In this document: one piece after another, positions 8,454-17,086 of the stretch
Layout of the letters: each line of letters starts with the position of its first letter
Numbering within the stretch: the stretch's first letter is position 1
Assembly (NCBI GenBank): GCA_905216145.1
Contig: CAJMST010000012.1
Coordinates: 1 to 60,573, forward strand
Source of the DNA: an uncultured bacterium
Lineage (GTDB): Bacteria; Actinomycetota; Coriobacteriia; Coriobacteriales; Coriobacteriaceae
DNA: 60,573 nucleotides
Direction of reading: 5' to 3'
The notes under the pieces: generated by a model
What the model was told of the DNA's origin: nothing
Database searches by the model: none
The model's input: the letters and a program-made list of their open reading frames with translations, nothing else
Program-made: the position numbers and the translations under genes

Positions 8454-9179
8454 TTGGCTTTATCCGACCGACTTACGCGCGCCCAGGAAATCTTGGGCCA
8501 CGAGTTCAACAATAAGGTGCTGCTGCGCGCGGCGCTTACGCATCCCTCGGCAGTCGAGGGCCAGCCGGTTTCTGCCAGCTATGAGCGCCTTGAGTTCTTG
8601 GGCGATTCCATTTTGGGCGCTGTGGTCGCACGCTCCCTGTTTGAGTCCTATCCGGAGTTTGACGAGGGCAAGCTCACACGCCTGAAGGTGTCGCTTGTCT
8701 CGGGCGCTACGCTGTCCGAGGTTTCTCACGAGCTGGGCATCGACGACATCATCATCTTTGGTGCCTCCGAGACCGGTACCGGTGCGCGCGGCCTGCATTC
8801 GGCCCTCGAGAACGTCTACGAGTCGCTCGTGGGCGCACTGTACCTGGATGCCGGCTGGGATGCCGCAGCGGAGTTTATCCATCGTACGCTTAAGCCGCAT
8901 TTGGCTTCCGAGCGCGCCGAGCATCCCGCGAACCCCAAGTCGTTTTTGCAGGAGTGCGTGCAAGCCGACGGTCACGAGCCCCCGGCGTATAAGCTCGTTG
9001 GCTCCGAGGGCCCGGCGCATGCGCCCACCTTTACCGCCGTGGTGTTGATCGATGGTATTCGTCAGGGTCGCGGCTCCGGCTCCTCAAAGAAGGAAGCCGA
9101 GGGAGCCGCCGCGCTCGAAGCGCTCGACCGCATGGGTTACACCACCAACGGCGTGATTCTGAATAAGAAGCACGTGTAA
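8454..9179 (+). CDS. rnc: Ribonuclease III
   Basis: The 241-residue protein has an N-terminal RNase III domain with the signature ERLEFLGDSILG and second metal-binding residues in ENVYESLVGALYLD. A C-terminal dsRNA-binding domain follows (about residues 155-230; GSGSSKKEAEGAAA). It cleaves structured rRNA precursors and mRNAs. The start is a TTG at 8454, well supported by AAGGAGG at 8439-8445, which sits inside the end of acpP. Translational coupling to acpP is likely. Confidence 0.95.
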   Translation: MALSDRLTRAQEILGHEFNNKVLLRAALTHPSAVEGQPVSASYERLEFLGDSILGAVVARSLFESYPEFDEGKLTRLKVSLVSGATLSEVSHELGIDDIIIFGASETGTGARGLHSALENVYESLVGALYLDAGWDAAAEFIHRTLKPHLASERAEHPANPKSFLQECVQADGHEPPAYKLVGSEGPAHAPTFTAVVLIDGIRQGRGSGSSKKEAEGAAALEALDRMGYTTNGVILNKKHV

Positions 9180-9189
9180 GCGAGGAACC

Positions 9190-12100
9190 GTGTATCTCAA
9201 GTCCCTCACGCTCAAAGGGTTCAAGTCGTTTGCCGACCGCGCCCATATGACGTTTGAGCCGGGCCTGACCGTCATCGTCGGTCCCAACGGCTCGGGAAAA
9301 TCGAACATCTCCGACTCCATCCTGTGGGTCCTGGGCGAGCAGAGCGCCAAGCAGTTGCGCGGCCAGGCCATGGAGGATGTCATCTTCTCGGGCTCGTCGG
9401 CGCGCAAGCCGGTGGGTGTCGCCGAGGTCACGCTGGTGCTCGATAACTCGGACCATATGTTGCCCGTCGACTTTGACGAGGTCGCCATCACCCGTCGCAT
9501 GTATCGCTCGGGCGAAAGCGAGTACCTCATCAACTCGAGTCCGTGCCGCCTGATGGACATTCAGGACATCCTGCACGATTCGGGCCTGGGCAAGGATACG
9601 CATTCCATCATCAGCCAGGGCAAGCTCGACGCCATTTTGCAGAGCCGCCCCGAGGAGCGCCGCGCCCTCATCGAGGAGGCCGCCGGCATCTCCAAGCACA
9701 AGCGCCGCAAGGAGCGTGCGCTCAAAAAGATTAAGTCGATGGACGAGCATCTGACGCGTGCCCGCGACATCAATAAGGAAATCGCCCGTCAGCTGCGGCC
9801 ACTGGAGCGTCAGGTCGATCGCGCGCGCAAGTACAAAGAGCTGTCCTCGCGCGCGAACGAACTTACGCAGATGCTGGCCGTCGACGAGCTTCGTTCGCTG
9901 CAGTCGCAGTGGAACGACCTGGAGAGCCGCTCTAAGGAGGGCGCCGCCGAACTTGAGCTTGCGCAGTACCGCTTGGGCGAAAAGGAGCGCGAGCTCGAGA
10001 AGCTCCAAGTTATGCTCGAGGAAAAAGGCCTGTTTGTGGGCGATCTGGGCGAGCAACGCCGCCATATGCAAGATGTGGTCGGTCGCATTAACTCAGACAT
10101 GCGTCTGCTCGAGGAAAAGGGCCATAACATGGTGTCGCGCCTGTCCGACATGCGCGGGCAGATTTCGAGCTCCGAGCATCAGCGTCGTCGTGTGGTCGAG
10201 GAGCTCGAGGACGCACGTGCTCAGCTCGAGGAAGTGACCGGCGCGCATATGCAGGTCCAGGAGGACGTTGACGCCGCTGGTCCTGCCGCCGCCGAGCTCC
10301 ACGAGCGGCGCGTTGCGCTCGACAATCAGATTTCGCAGCTTACGCGCGAGCAGCGCGATGTGCAGCGCGTTGCCGATAATGCTGCGCTCGAGCTCGCCAA
10401 GGTGAAGGATTCGCTTTCCAATGCCGAGGTCGAGGACAACATGTATGCCTCGCGCCTGGAGCAGATCGATGAACAGCTCGAGGAGGTCACGGCCTCGCTC
10501 GAGACCCGTCGCGACCGCGCCGAGGAGCTTGAGGGCGCTCTTGAGGAGGCGCGCCAGGCTCAGGTCGATGCGCGTGAGGCCACCGAGGTCGCCCGTGCGG
10601 CCCTGAAGGACTTGCGTAATCGTGAGAGCGAGGCGCGCAACAAGTTATCCGAGGTGCGCTCGGAGCTTGCCAGCCAAAAGAAGCTTGATGCGCGCATGGC
10701 CGACAGCTCGCCGCTCGTGAGCCGTCTGGTGGGTGCGCTGGGCGATGACGTAACGGGTCGCCTGGGCGATGTGCTCGAAGCCCCGCGCGAGCTTGAGGGC
10801 CTGGTTGAGCAATTGCTCGCCGGCGATATCGATGCGCTTCTGTTCGACGATACGTCCGCGCTTGAGCGTGCCGGTCGTGCGGCTCTGGACCAAAAGAAGG
10901 CCTCGGGCGAAGCACTGCTGGTGGCGCGCGACGTGAGCGGCTCTACCGCCGCTGAGGGCGCTGCCGGTATCCGCCTGGTTGATCGTCTGTCCGTGCGCGC
11001 AGGCTACGGACCCGTCGTCGAGGCGCTGCTCGGCGGCTATTACGTGGTCGATGACTTGGCTGCCGCGCTGTTGGCGCCGGTCGTTGACGGTGTGACCTAT
11101 GTGACTCCCGATGGCGCCCGCGTAAGCTGTGGCGGCCTGGTGCGCGTGGGCCTCGATGCTGGCGAGGCCTCGGGTGCTCTGGAGCGTAAGCGTCGCATTC
11201 GCGAGCTGGAGGGGCTTGAGCCCGATCTGGCTGCCGTGTTTGAGCATGTGTCGGATCAGGTCGTCGAGGCCAATGCGGCCGTCGAAGAGGCGCGTGCCGC
11301 TGAGGGCGATGCCGCCGGCGAGATCGCCCGTCTTGAAGGCGAGCGCCGCTCCCTGTTGTCCGAGATCGGCCGTCTGGAGCAAAGCGCCAACAATGCCGAG
11401 GTCGAGCGCGTGCGCATCTCCAAGCGCCGCGAGCAGGCCGCCGAGGCTGTTCGCGCTGCGTGCCCGCGCGTTGACGAGCTCACCCGTTCGCGCGACGAGG
11501 CCCGTGCGCAGGCAAGCGACCTGGTTCTTCAGATTGCCGAAGCCAACGACGAGCTCGATCGCGTGCGTCGTGACGACTCCGAGGCAGCCGGTAAGCTCGC
11601 CGATGCCAAGGTCCGCCTGGCTCAGACGAGCGAGCGCCTGCGTTCGCTGAAGGGCCGCGTGCCCGACCTTGAGCATCGTCTTGAGGGCATCGACCGTCGT
11701 ATCCGCGGAACACGCCAGGCTTCGCGCTCGCTCGAGCTGCTGCGCCTGCGCGTCGACCCCATGCACGAACGCTATTCTGCCCTGTTGGAACGCGCGTCGG
11801 ATTGGGCAGCGCGCCTGCGTGACCAGGCCTCTCTGGAGGAGGCGGACTCCGCTTCGCTCAAGAAGACCATCGAGGATGCCAAGGCAGAGGTTGCCCGCGC
11901 TAAGGAGCGAGTCGATACCGCCTCTGCCACGCAAAACGAGTTCAAGGTCGCGCGTGGCAAGCTCGAGGTGCAGGTCGAGGCTGCCATCAAGGCCATTACC
12001 GCCGATGGCACGACGGTGCTCGAGGAAGCGCTCATGCTTCCGGCGCCCACGGACCGCGATGCCGCCGAGCGCGAACTCAACCAGCTTGTGCGCCAGATCA

Positions 12101-12726
12101 ACAACCTTGGTCCCGTTAACCAAGTTGCCATGGAGGAGTACGAGCAGCTCAAGCGCCGTGCCGACTACATCGAGGAGCAGCTGGCCGATCTGGAGAGCGC
12201 GCGCAAGGCGCTCACCAAGATCACGGTGGCCATTGATCGCAAGATGCGGAAGGCCTTCCTGGTGACGTTTGAGAAGGTCGACGCGAACTTCCGCGAGATC
12301 TTCGCTATGCTCTTCCCGGGCGGCCAGGCTCATCTGGAGATGACCGATCCCGAGCATCCTGCCGAGACGGGTATCGAGGTCGTGGCGCAGCCGCGCGGCA
12401 AGCGCATCACCAAGATGATGCTCATGTCGGGCGGCGAGAAGAGCCTGACGGCGCTCGCCCTGCTCTTTGCTGTGTACCGCACGCGCACGGTGCCGTTCTA
12501 TGTGCTGGACGAGGTCGAGGCGGCACTCGATGACGCCAACCTGTCCAAGCTCATCGGCGCACTCGACGTGTTGCGTTCCGATACGCAGCTCTTGGTTATC
12601 TCGCATCAACGCCGTACTATGGAGGACGCTGACGTCCTCTACGGCGTCTCGATGCAAGCCGACGGCGTCAGTCGCGTCGTCTCGCAAAAACTCGATCGCG
12701 AAACCGGAAAGGTCGTGAATGCATAA
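9190..12726 (+). CDS. smc: Chromosome segregation ATPase SMC
   Basis: This 1178-residue protein has the full SMC layout. The N-terminal ATPase half has Walker A GPNGSGKSN. Two long coiled coils flank a hinge at about residues 500-650. The C-terminal half has the ABC signature LMSGGEKSLTALAL and Walker B FYVLDEVEAALDDAN. SMC with ScpA/ScpB condenses and segregates the chromosome; scpAB are not in this window. The start is GTG 9190 with GAGGAA upstream. It overlaps ftsY by one base. Confidence 0.96.
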   Translation: MYLKSLTLKGFKSFADRAHMTFEPGLTVIVGPNGSGKSNISDSILWVLGEQSAKQLRGQAMEDVIFSGSSARKPVGVAEVTLVLDNSDHMLPVDFDEVAITRRMYRSGESEYLINSSPCRLMDIQDILHDSGLGKDTHSIISQGKLDAILQSRPEERRALIEEAAGISKHKRRKERALKKIKSMDEHLTRARDINKEIARQLRPLERQVDRARKYKELSSRANELTQMLAVDELRSLQSQWNDLESRSKEGAAELELAQYRLGEKERELEKLQVMLEEKGLFVGDLGEQRRHMQDVVGRINSDMRLLEEKGHNMVSRLSDMRGQISSSEHQRRRVVEELEDARAQLEEVTGAHMQVQEDVDAAGPAAAELHERRVALDNQISQLTREQRDVQRVADNAALELAKVKDSLSNAEVEDNMYASRLEQIDEQLEEVTASLETRRDRAEELEGALEEARQAQVDAREATEVARAALKDLRNRESEARNKLSEVRSELASQKKLDARMADSSPLVSRLVGALGDDVTGRLGDVLEAPRELEGLVEQLLAGDIDALLFDDTSALERAGRAALDQKKASGEALLVARDVSGSTAAEGAAGIRLVDRLSVRAGYGPVVEALLGGYYVVDDLAAALLAPVVDGVTYVTPDGARVSCGGLVRVGLDAGEASGALERKRRIRELEGLEPDLAAVFEHVSDQVVEANAAVEEARAAEGDAAGEIARLEGERRSLLSEIGRLEQSANNAEVERVRISKRREQAAEAVRAACPRVDELTRSRDEARAQASDLVLQIAEANDELDRVRRDDSEAAGKLADAKVRLAQTSERLRSLKGRVPDLEHRLEGIDRRIRGTRQASRSLELLRLRVDPMHERYSALLERASDWAARLRDQASLEEADSASLKKTIEDAKAEVARAKERVDTASATQNEFKVARGKLEVQVEAAIKAITADGTTVLEEALMLPAPTDRDAAERELNQLVRQINNLGPVNQVAMEEYEQLKRRADYIEEQLADLESARKALTKITVAIDRKMRKAFLVTFEKVDANFREIFAMLFPGGQAHLEMTDPEHPAETGIEVVAQPRGKRITKMMLMSGGEKSLTALALLFAVYRTRTVPFYVLDEVEAALDDANLSKLIGALDVLRSDTQLLVISHQRRTMEDADVLYGVSMQADGVSRVVSQKLDRETGKVVNA

Positions 12727-13643
12727 TGGGATTCTTCGATGCTCTCTCGCGCGGACTTGAGCGCAGCCGCGAGGCCCTCAACGAGGTCTTCTACTTTGGC
12801 GGCGAGGTCGACGAGGATTTTTGGGAGGACCTGGAGGACACCCTCGTCATGGGTGACATGGGCGCCGAGGTCGCTATCAAGGTCTCCGATGACCTGCGCG
12901 ATGCCGCGGCCAAGAAGAACCTCAAGACCGCTCCGCAGCTTCGCCGTGCCCTGGCCGAGCAGCTTGAGCAGCACTTTGTGCCCATCGAGCGAGATCCGTT
13001 TTCCGATACGCCGAGCTGCGTGCTGTTTGTGGGCATTAACGGTGCCGGCAAGACCACGACGGTCGGTAAGATCGCGAGCGCCATGGCTGCCCGCGGCAAG
13101 AACGTGGTGATCGGTTCGGCCGACACCTTCCGCGCCGCCGCCATCGAGCAGCTCGATGTGTGGGGGCAGCGTGCCGGCGTACCGGTTATCAAGCGTGACC
13201 GCGGCTCCGATCCGGCGAGCGTGTGCTATGACGTGCTCGACGAGGCCGATAAGCGCGGCAGTGACCTGGTGCTCATCGATACCGCCGGCCGTCTGCACAC
13301 GAGCCCTGAGCTCATGCGCGAGCTTGCCAAGGTGGTCAATGTGACCCGTAAGCGCGCCGCCAATATGGCCGCCGGTCCCATGCCGGTTTCGGTCGTGCTT
13401 GTGATCGACGCCGCGACGGGTCAAAACGGTCTGAACCAGGCGCTCGAGTTTAACGAGGCGCTGGGCCTGGACGGTATTATCATGACTAAGCTCGACGGCA
13501 CGGCTAAGGGCGGTATCGCCATGGCCGTGGCCGAGAAACTCAAGCTCCCGATCCTGCGCGTGGGCGTGGGCGAGCAGGTCGATGACCTGCAGGAGTTCAA
13601 TGCCAAAGATTTCTGCCGCGCCCTGGTGGGCGAGTCCAATTAA
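12726..13643 (+). CDS. ftsY: Signal recognition particle receptor FtsY
   Basis: The 305-residue SRP-type GTPase has an N domain (about 1-95) and a G domain with GINGAGKTTTVGK, DTFRAAA, DTAGRLHT and TKLDGTAKGG. It lacks the acidic A domain found in E. coli FtsY, as is usual in Gram-positives. It receives SRP-bound ribosomes at the membrane. The ATG overlaps the smc stop TAA by one base. The next gene, ffh, encodes its partner. Confidence 0.96.
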   Translation: MGFFDALSRGLERSREALNEVFYFGGEVDEDFWEDLEDTLVMGDMGAEVAIKVSDDLRDAAAKKNLKTAPQLRRALAEQLEQHFVPIERDPFSDTPSCVLFVGINGAGKTTTVGKIASAMAARGKNVVIGSADTFRAAAIEQLDVWGQRAGVPVIKRDRGSDPASVCYDVLDEADKRGSDLVLIDTAGRLHTSPELMRELAKVVNVTRKRAANMAAGPMPVSVVLVIDAATGQNGLNQALEFNEALGLDGIIMTKLDGTAKGGIAMAVAEKLKLPILRVGVGEQVDDLQEFNAKDFCRALVGESN

Positions 13644-13653
13644 GGAGTGACTA

Positions 13654-15129
13654 GTGTTTGATTCCCTGAGCGATCGCCTCAACGACACATTTGACCGCCT
13701 GCGCGGCAAGGGCAAGCTGACCGAGGCCGATATTACTTCGGCCATGCGCGATATTCGCATGGCACTGCTCGAGGCCGACGTTAACTTTAAGGTCGTTAAG
13801 GAGTTCGTCGCCAAGACCAAGGAGCGCTGCATGACCGCTGAGGTCATGGAGTCGCTGTCGCCGGCGCAAAACGTCGTCAAGATCGTGCTCGACGAGCTCA
13901 CCGAGATGCTTGGCTCAACCGAGAGCAAGCTCGTCTTTAGCAATCGCATTCCCAATGTCATCATGCTCGTGGGCCTGCAGGGCTCCGGTAAGACCACGGC
14001 GGCCGTAAAGCTGGCCTACCTGCTCAAGAAGCAGGGCCGCTCGCCGCTGCTCGCCGCGTGCGACGTCTATCGTCCCGCCGCTGCCGACCAGCTGGCCACG
14101 CTCGGTGGCGAGATCGGCGTGCCAGTCTTCCGCGGTGACGGCGCGCACCCGGTCGACATTGCCAAGGGTGCCATCCAGGAGGCCGTCGACCACCTGCGCG
14201 ATGTGGTCATCGTCGATACCGCCGGTCGTCTGCAGATCGACGAGCAGATGATGCAGGAGGCCGTGGATATCAAGAAGGCTGTCAAGCCCGATCAGGTGCT
14301 GATGGTCGTCGATGCCATGACCGGCCAGGATATCGTCAACGTCGTCTCGACCTTCGCCGAGCGCACCGACTTTGACGGCGTGATCATCTCCAAGCTCGAT
14401 GGCGACGCTCGTGGCGGCGGCGCGCTTTCCGTGCGCCAGGTGACCGGCAAGCCCATCAAGTTCGTGAGCATGGGCGAGAAACCCGATTCGCTTGAGCCGT
14501 TCTACCCCGATCGTATGGCCAAGCGCATTCTGGGTATGGGCGACGTTGTCGGCATTATCGAGAAGGCCCAGGAGGCCGCCGATGCCGAGCAGCTCGAGGC
14601 CGCCGAGCGCATGCTGCGCGAGGGCTTCACCATGAATGACATGCTCGACCAGATGAAGGCCGTCAAGAAGATGGGCGGCATGAAGGGCATCCTGGGCATG
14701 CTCCCCGGCGGCCAGCGTGCGCTCAACCAGATGGGCGGCAACCTGGACGAGGGCATCTTCGACAAGAACGAGGCCATCATCATGTCGATGACCAAGGAGG
14801 AGCGTCTGCGTCCTTCCATCATTAACGGCCAGCGCCGTGCCCGCATTGCCAAGGGCGCCGGCGTGACTCCCACAGAGGTCAATAGCCTTATGAAGCAGTG
14901 GGGCGAGATGAACAAGATGATGGGCCGCATGCGCACGATGGCCAATCAGGCTCAGGCCGGCGGCAAGAAGGGCAAAAAGGGCAAGAAGGGCAAGAAGATG
15001 CGCATGCCCAATATCCCTGGCCTGGACGCTATGGGTCTGGGCGGCATGGGCGGCCTGGGTACGGGCGGCCCCAAGTCCGATATGGACCTGCTGCGCCAGA
15101 TGGAAGCGCAGATGCGCAATAAGAAATAA
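13654..15129 (+). CDS. ffh: Signal recognition particle protein Ffh
   Basis: The 491-residue protein has an NG domain with GLQGSGKTTAAVKLA, DVYRPAA, DTAGRL and SKLDGDARGG. A methionine-rich M domain (about residues 325-440) binds signal peptides and 4.5S RNA. The C-terminus is a Lys-Gly stretch of KKG repeats followed by Gly/Met-rich sequence. It starts at GTG 13654 after TAAGGAG. Ffh with 4.5S RNA targets membrane proteins to FtsY. Confidence 0.96.
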   Translation: MFDSLSDRLNDTFDRLRGKGKLTEADITSAMRDIRMALLEADVNFKVVKEFVAKTKERCMTAEVMESLSPAQNVVKIVLDELTEMLGSTESKLVFSNRIPNVIMLVGLQGSGKTTAAVKLAYLLKKQGRSPLLAACDVYRPAAADQLATLGGEIGVPVFRGDGAHPVDIAKGAIQEAVDHLRDVVIVDTAGRLQIDEQMMQEAVDIKKAVKPDQVLMVVDAMTGQDIVNVVSTFAERTDFDGVIISKLDGDARGGGALSVRQVTGKPIKFVSMGEKPDSLEPFYPDRMAKRILGMGDVVGIIEKAQEAADAEQLEAAERMLREGFTMNDMLDQMKAVKKMGGMKGILGMLPGGQRALNQMGGNLDEGIFDKNEAIIMSMTKEERLRPSIINGQRRARIAKGAGVTPTEVNSLMKQWGEMNKMMGRMRTMANQAQAGGKKGKKGKKGKKMRMPNIPGLDAMGLGGMGGLGTGGPKSDMDLLRQMEAQMRNKK

Positions 15130-15149
15130 CGACTGATTGAGTCGTGTAT

Positions 15150-15189
15150 GGCGAAGGCCGCCTGGATCGTATTCCAGGCGGCCTTCGCC
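15150..15189. terminator. 17-bp hairpin between convergent ffh and the DUF134-NifX gene
   Basis: The arms 15150-15166 and 15173-15189 are perfectly complementary over 17 bp with a 6-base loop. There is no clear T tract on the plus strand (GTTCG follows), but the stem is very strong. It lies between converging transcripts, so it probably ends ffh and may also serve the minus-strand gene. Confidence 0.65.
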
Positions 15190-15245
15190 GTTCGTTCGCA
15201 GGTTGTCGCACGCGCGGAAGCGTGTTGACGTTGAGATGCTTGCCG

Positions 15246-15674
15246 TTAGTGGCAGCCACAGCCCTCGTGGCCCTCGTGCTCGTGATGGTCGTGGCAGCTG
15301 CAGGACTCGCCGTGTTCGTGGGCGTGGCCGTGGTCATGGCCGTGGCAGCCGCATGTGGCCTCGCCGTTCTGTGCGAGCGTGCCGGCAATAAGGGCTTCGA
15401 CGCAAGCGTCGCAGCTGCCCTGGGCACCTGCGTATACCGTGATGCCGGCTTGGGCAAGCGCGTTGATGGCGCCACCGCCGATGCCGCCGCAGATGAGCGT
15501 GTCCACACCGCCGTTGGCGAGCAGGCCCGCCAGGGCGCCGTGGCCGGTGCCGCCGGTGCCCACGACCTGCTCGTTGAGCACCTTGCCGTCCTGAATGTCG
15601 TAGATCTTGAACTGCTCGCTGCGGCCAAAGTGCATAAAGATGTTGCCGTTGTCGTACGTCGTTGCCACCCTCAT
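15246..15674 (-). CDS. Possible internally initiated NifX-domain protein
   Basis: Within the DUF134-NifX gene, AAAGGAGGT (minus strand, 15690-15682) lies seven bases before an in-frame ATG at 15674. Initiation here would give a 142-residue NifX-domain protein starting MRVATTYDNGN, exactly where free-standing family members begin, with the His/Cys tail. The larger gene could thus make both a regulator and a separate cofactor-binding protein. The site is seen; its use is inferred. Confidence 0.5.
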   Translation of the reverse strand: MRVATTYDNGNIFMHFGRSEQFKIYDIQDGKVLNEQVVGTGGTGHGALAGLLANGGVDTLICGGIGGGAINALAQAGITVYAGAQGSCDACVEALIAGTLAQNGEATCGCHGHDHGHAHEHGESCSCHDHHEHEGHEGCGCH

Positions 15675-16010
15675 GGTGCCGACCTCCTTTGCTGGCCATG
15701 CGGCCGTCGTCGAGGCGATGGGGGAGTACGCGATATTGCCGCCCTCGATGACGAGCGCTCGTCCGTTGACCAGCGCATCGGCCACCTTGCGATGCGCGCG
15801 GCTACAAATGGCCGCCACCGTTGCACGGGCGATGCCCATCTGCTGGGCGACCGCCTCTTGGTTGAGACCTTCCAGGTCGCACATGCGCAGCACCTCAAGC
15901 TCGTCGACGGTCATGTCGATGGCATCACCGCTGGCCAGGCCATCGGGGGTGAAGCCGCGGTATTCGGGGATGATCCCGACGCGGCGCAGTTTTTCGCGTC
16001 TTCCTGCCAT
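15246..16010 (-). CDS. DUF134 helix-turn-helix regulator fused to a NifX/NifB cofactor-binding domain
   Basis: The 254-residue protein has two domains. Residues 1-95 are a DUF134 domain with a sigma-70-like HTH (MTVDELEVLRMCDLEGL, then QQMGIARATVAAI). Residues 113-215 are a dinitrogenase iron-molybdenum cofactor-binding (NifX/NifB C-terminal) domain with MHFGRSEQF and ICGGIGGGAINAL. The last 35 residues (220-254) are almost entirely His, Cys, Gly, Glu and Asp, a likely metal-binding tail. ATG 16010 has AGGAG five bases upstream; a GTG at 16016 overlaps that site and is rejected. An internal Shine-Dalgarno AAAGGAGGT precedes Met113. Fe-S or metal-linked regulation is inference. Confidence 0.85.
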   Translation of the reverse strand: MAGRREKLRRVGIIPEYRGFTPDGLASGDAIDMTVDELEVLRMCDLEGLNQEAVAQQMGIARATVAAICSRAHRKVADALVNGRALVIEGGNIAYSPIASTTAAWPAKEVGTMRVATTYDNGNIFMHFGRSEQFKIYDIQDGKVLNEQVVGTGGTGHGALAGLLANGGVDTLICGGIGGGAINALAQAGITVYAGAQGSCDACVEALIAGTLAQNGEATCGCHGHDHGHAHEHGESCSCHDHHEHEGHEGCGCH

Positions 16011-16024
16011 GCACACTCCTTATC

Positions 16025-16036
16025 TGACATATGTCA
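16025..16036. promoter_or_regulatory. Operator half of a pair: perfect palindrome TGACATATGTCA
   Basis: A perfect 12-bp palindrome lies just upstream of the ribosome-binding site of the minus-strand DUF134-NifX gene, within CTGACATATGTCAAC. A near-identical site lies at 16078-16089. It sits just downstream of the proposed -10 box, a typical repressor position. Confidence 0.65.
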
Positions 16037-16041
16037 ACAAT

Positions 16042-16069
16042 AGGATAACGCGTTAGTCGTTGGGCGCAA
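16042..16069 (-). promoter_or_regulatory. Candidate promoter of the DUF134-NifX gene
   Basis: On the minus strand, TTGCGC (plus 16064-16069) and TATCCT (plus 16042-16047) are 16 bp apart. The promoter lies between the two TGRCATATGTCA sites, so a protein bound at both could block or loop it. Confidence 0.45.
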
Positions 16070-16077
16070 GGCATTTC

Positions 16078-16089
16078 TGGCATATGTCA
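16078..16089. promoter_or_regulatory. Second operator site TGGCATATGTCA
   Basis: This is the same palindrome as at 16025-16036 with one changed base, set within CTGGCATATGTCAGA. Centre-to-centre spacing is 53 bp, about five helical turns. It lies upstream of the proposed -35 of the minus-strand gene and about 100 bp before the thyA promoter. Confidence 0.6.
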
Positions 16090-16157
16090 GAAAAAGGCTA
16101 AGATGCCTCGTTGCCGCTTGCGGAGCCGCGCTGCCGTGCATTGCGTGTGCCGGACTA

Positions 16158-16194
16158 AGTGTCCAATTCGACACTCGCGCGCCTGGGCTACAAT
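16158..16194 (+). promoter_or_regulatory. Candidate thyA promoter with overlapping inverted repeat
   Basis: TCGACA (16168-16173) and TACAAT (16189-16194) are 15 bp apart and could be the -35 and -10. The inverted repeat AGTGTC-N6-GACACT at 16158-16175 overlaps the -35 and could be a regulatory site. Confidence 0.4.
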
Positions 16195-16228
16195 AAATCT
16201 CGCTTATAGGCGACTGACAGGAGGGTCA

Positions 16229-17077
16229 ATGAGCAAAGCTGATCAGCAGTTTGTAACCATGTGCCGCGATATCTTGGATCATGGCACCACCACCGAGGGC
16301 CAAAAGGTCCGTCCGGTGTGGGAGGACGGCACCCCTGCCTATACCATTAAAAACTTTGGTGTCACGGCGCGCTATGATCTGCGCGAGGAGTTCCCCGCGC
16401 TCACCCTGCGTCGTACGGCGCTTAAGTCTGCCATGGACGAGATTCTGTGGATCTATCAAAAGAAGTCCAATAACGTGCATGATCTCAACAGCCATATCTG
16501 GGATGAGTGGGCCGATGAGACCGGTTCCATCGGTAAAGCCTACGGCTATCAGATTGGTCAGAAGAGCCATTACGCCGAGGGCGACTTCGACCAGATGGAC
16601 CGTGTGCTGTACGACCTTAAGCACACGCCGTATAGTCGCCGCATTATGACCAATACGTACGTGTTTAGCGATCTGTCCGAGATGCACCTTTATCCGTGCG
16701 CCTATAGCGTGACCTATAACGTGACGCAGCGTCCTCAGGACGACAAGCCGACGCTCAACATGATTCTCAACCAGCGCAGCCAGGACATTTTGGCCGCGAA
16801 CAACTGGAACGTGTGCCAGTACGCCATTTTGCTGATGATGGTCGCGCAGTCGGTCGATATGATTCCCGGTGAGCTGCTGCACGTGATCGCCGACGCCCAT
16901 ATCTATGATCGTCATGTCGATATCGTCCGCGAGCTTATCGAGCGTCCGCAGTTTGCGGCACCCAAGGTAACGCTCAACCCCGATGTGCATGACTTCTATG
17001 CGTTTACGACCGATGACCTGATCGTCGAGGGCTATGAGCACGGCCCGCAGGTCAAGAACATTCCCATTGCGGTGTAG
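16229..17077 (+). CDS. thyA: Thymidylate synthase ThyA
   Basis: The 282-residue enzyme methylates dUMP to dTMP with methylene-tetrahydrofolate. The catalytic Cys is in HLYPCAYSVTYNV, where most ThyA proteins have PCH. The phosphate-binding region reads YSRRIM and the dUMP-binding segment NQRSQDILAANNWNV keeps the Asp. The late HIYDRHVD segment, corresponding to the conserved HIY of ThyA, is intact. So this is a divergent but apparently complete ThyA. ATG 16229 follows ACAGGAGGG. folA begins nine bases after the stop, which matches recycling of the dihydrofolate that ThyA makes. Confidence 0.93.
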   Translation: MSKADQQFVTMCRDILDHGTTTEGQKVRPVWEDGTPAYTIKNFGVTARYDLREEFPALTLRRTALKSAMDEILWIYQKKSNNVHDLNSHIWDEWADETGSIGKAYGYQIGQKSHYAEGDFDQMDRVLYDLKHTPYSRRIMTNTYVFSDLSEMHLYPCAYSVTYNVTQRPQDDKPTLNMILNQRSQDILAANNWNVCQYAILLMMVAQSVDMIPGELLHVIADAHIYDRHVDIVRELIERPQFAAPKVTLNPDVHDFYAFTTDDLIVEGYEHGPQVKNIPIAV

Positions 17078-17086
17078 GTGGTGCTC

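Noticed and set aside
15144..16043. Plus-strand open frame of 299 codons over the DUF134-NifX region
   Set aside because: The minus-strand reading has two recognised domains, a ribosome-binding site and a promoter; the plus-strand one has none.
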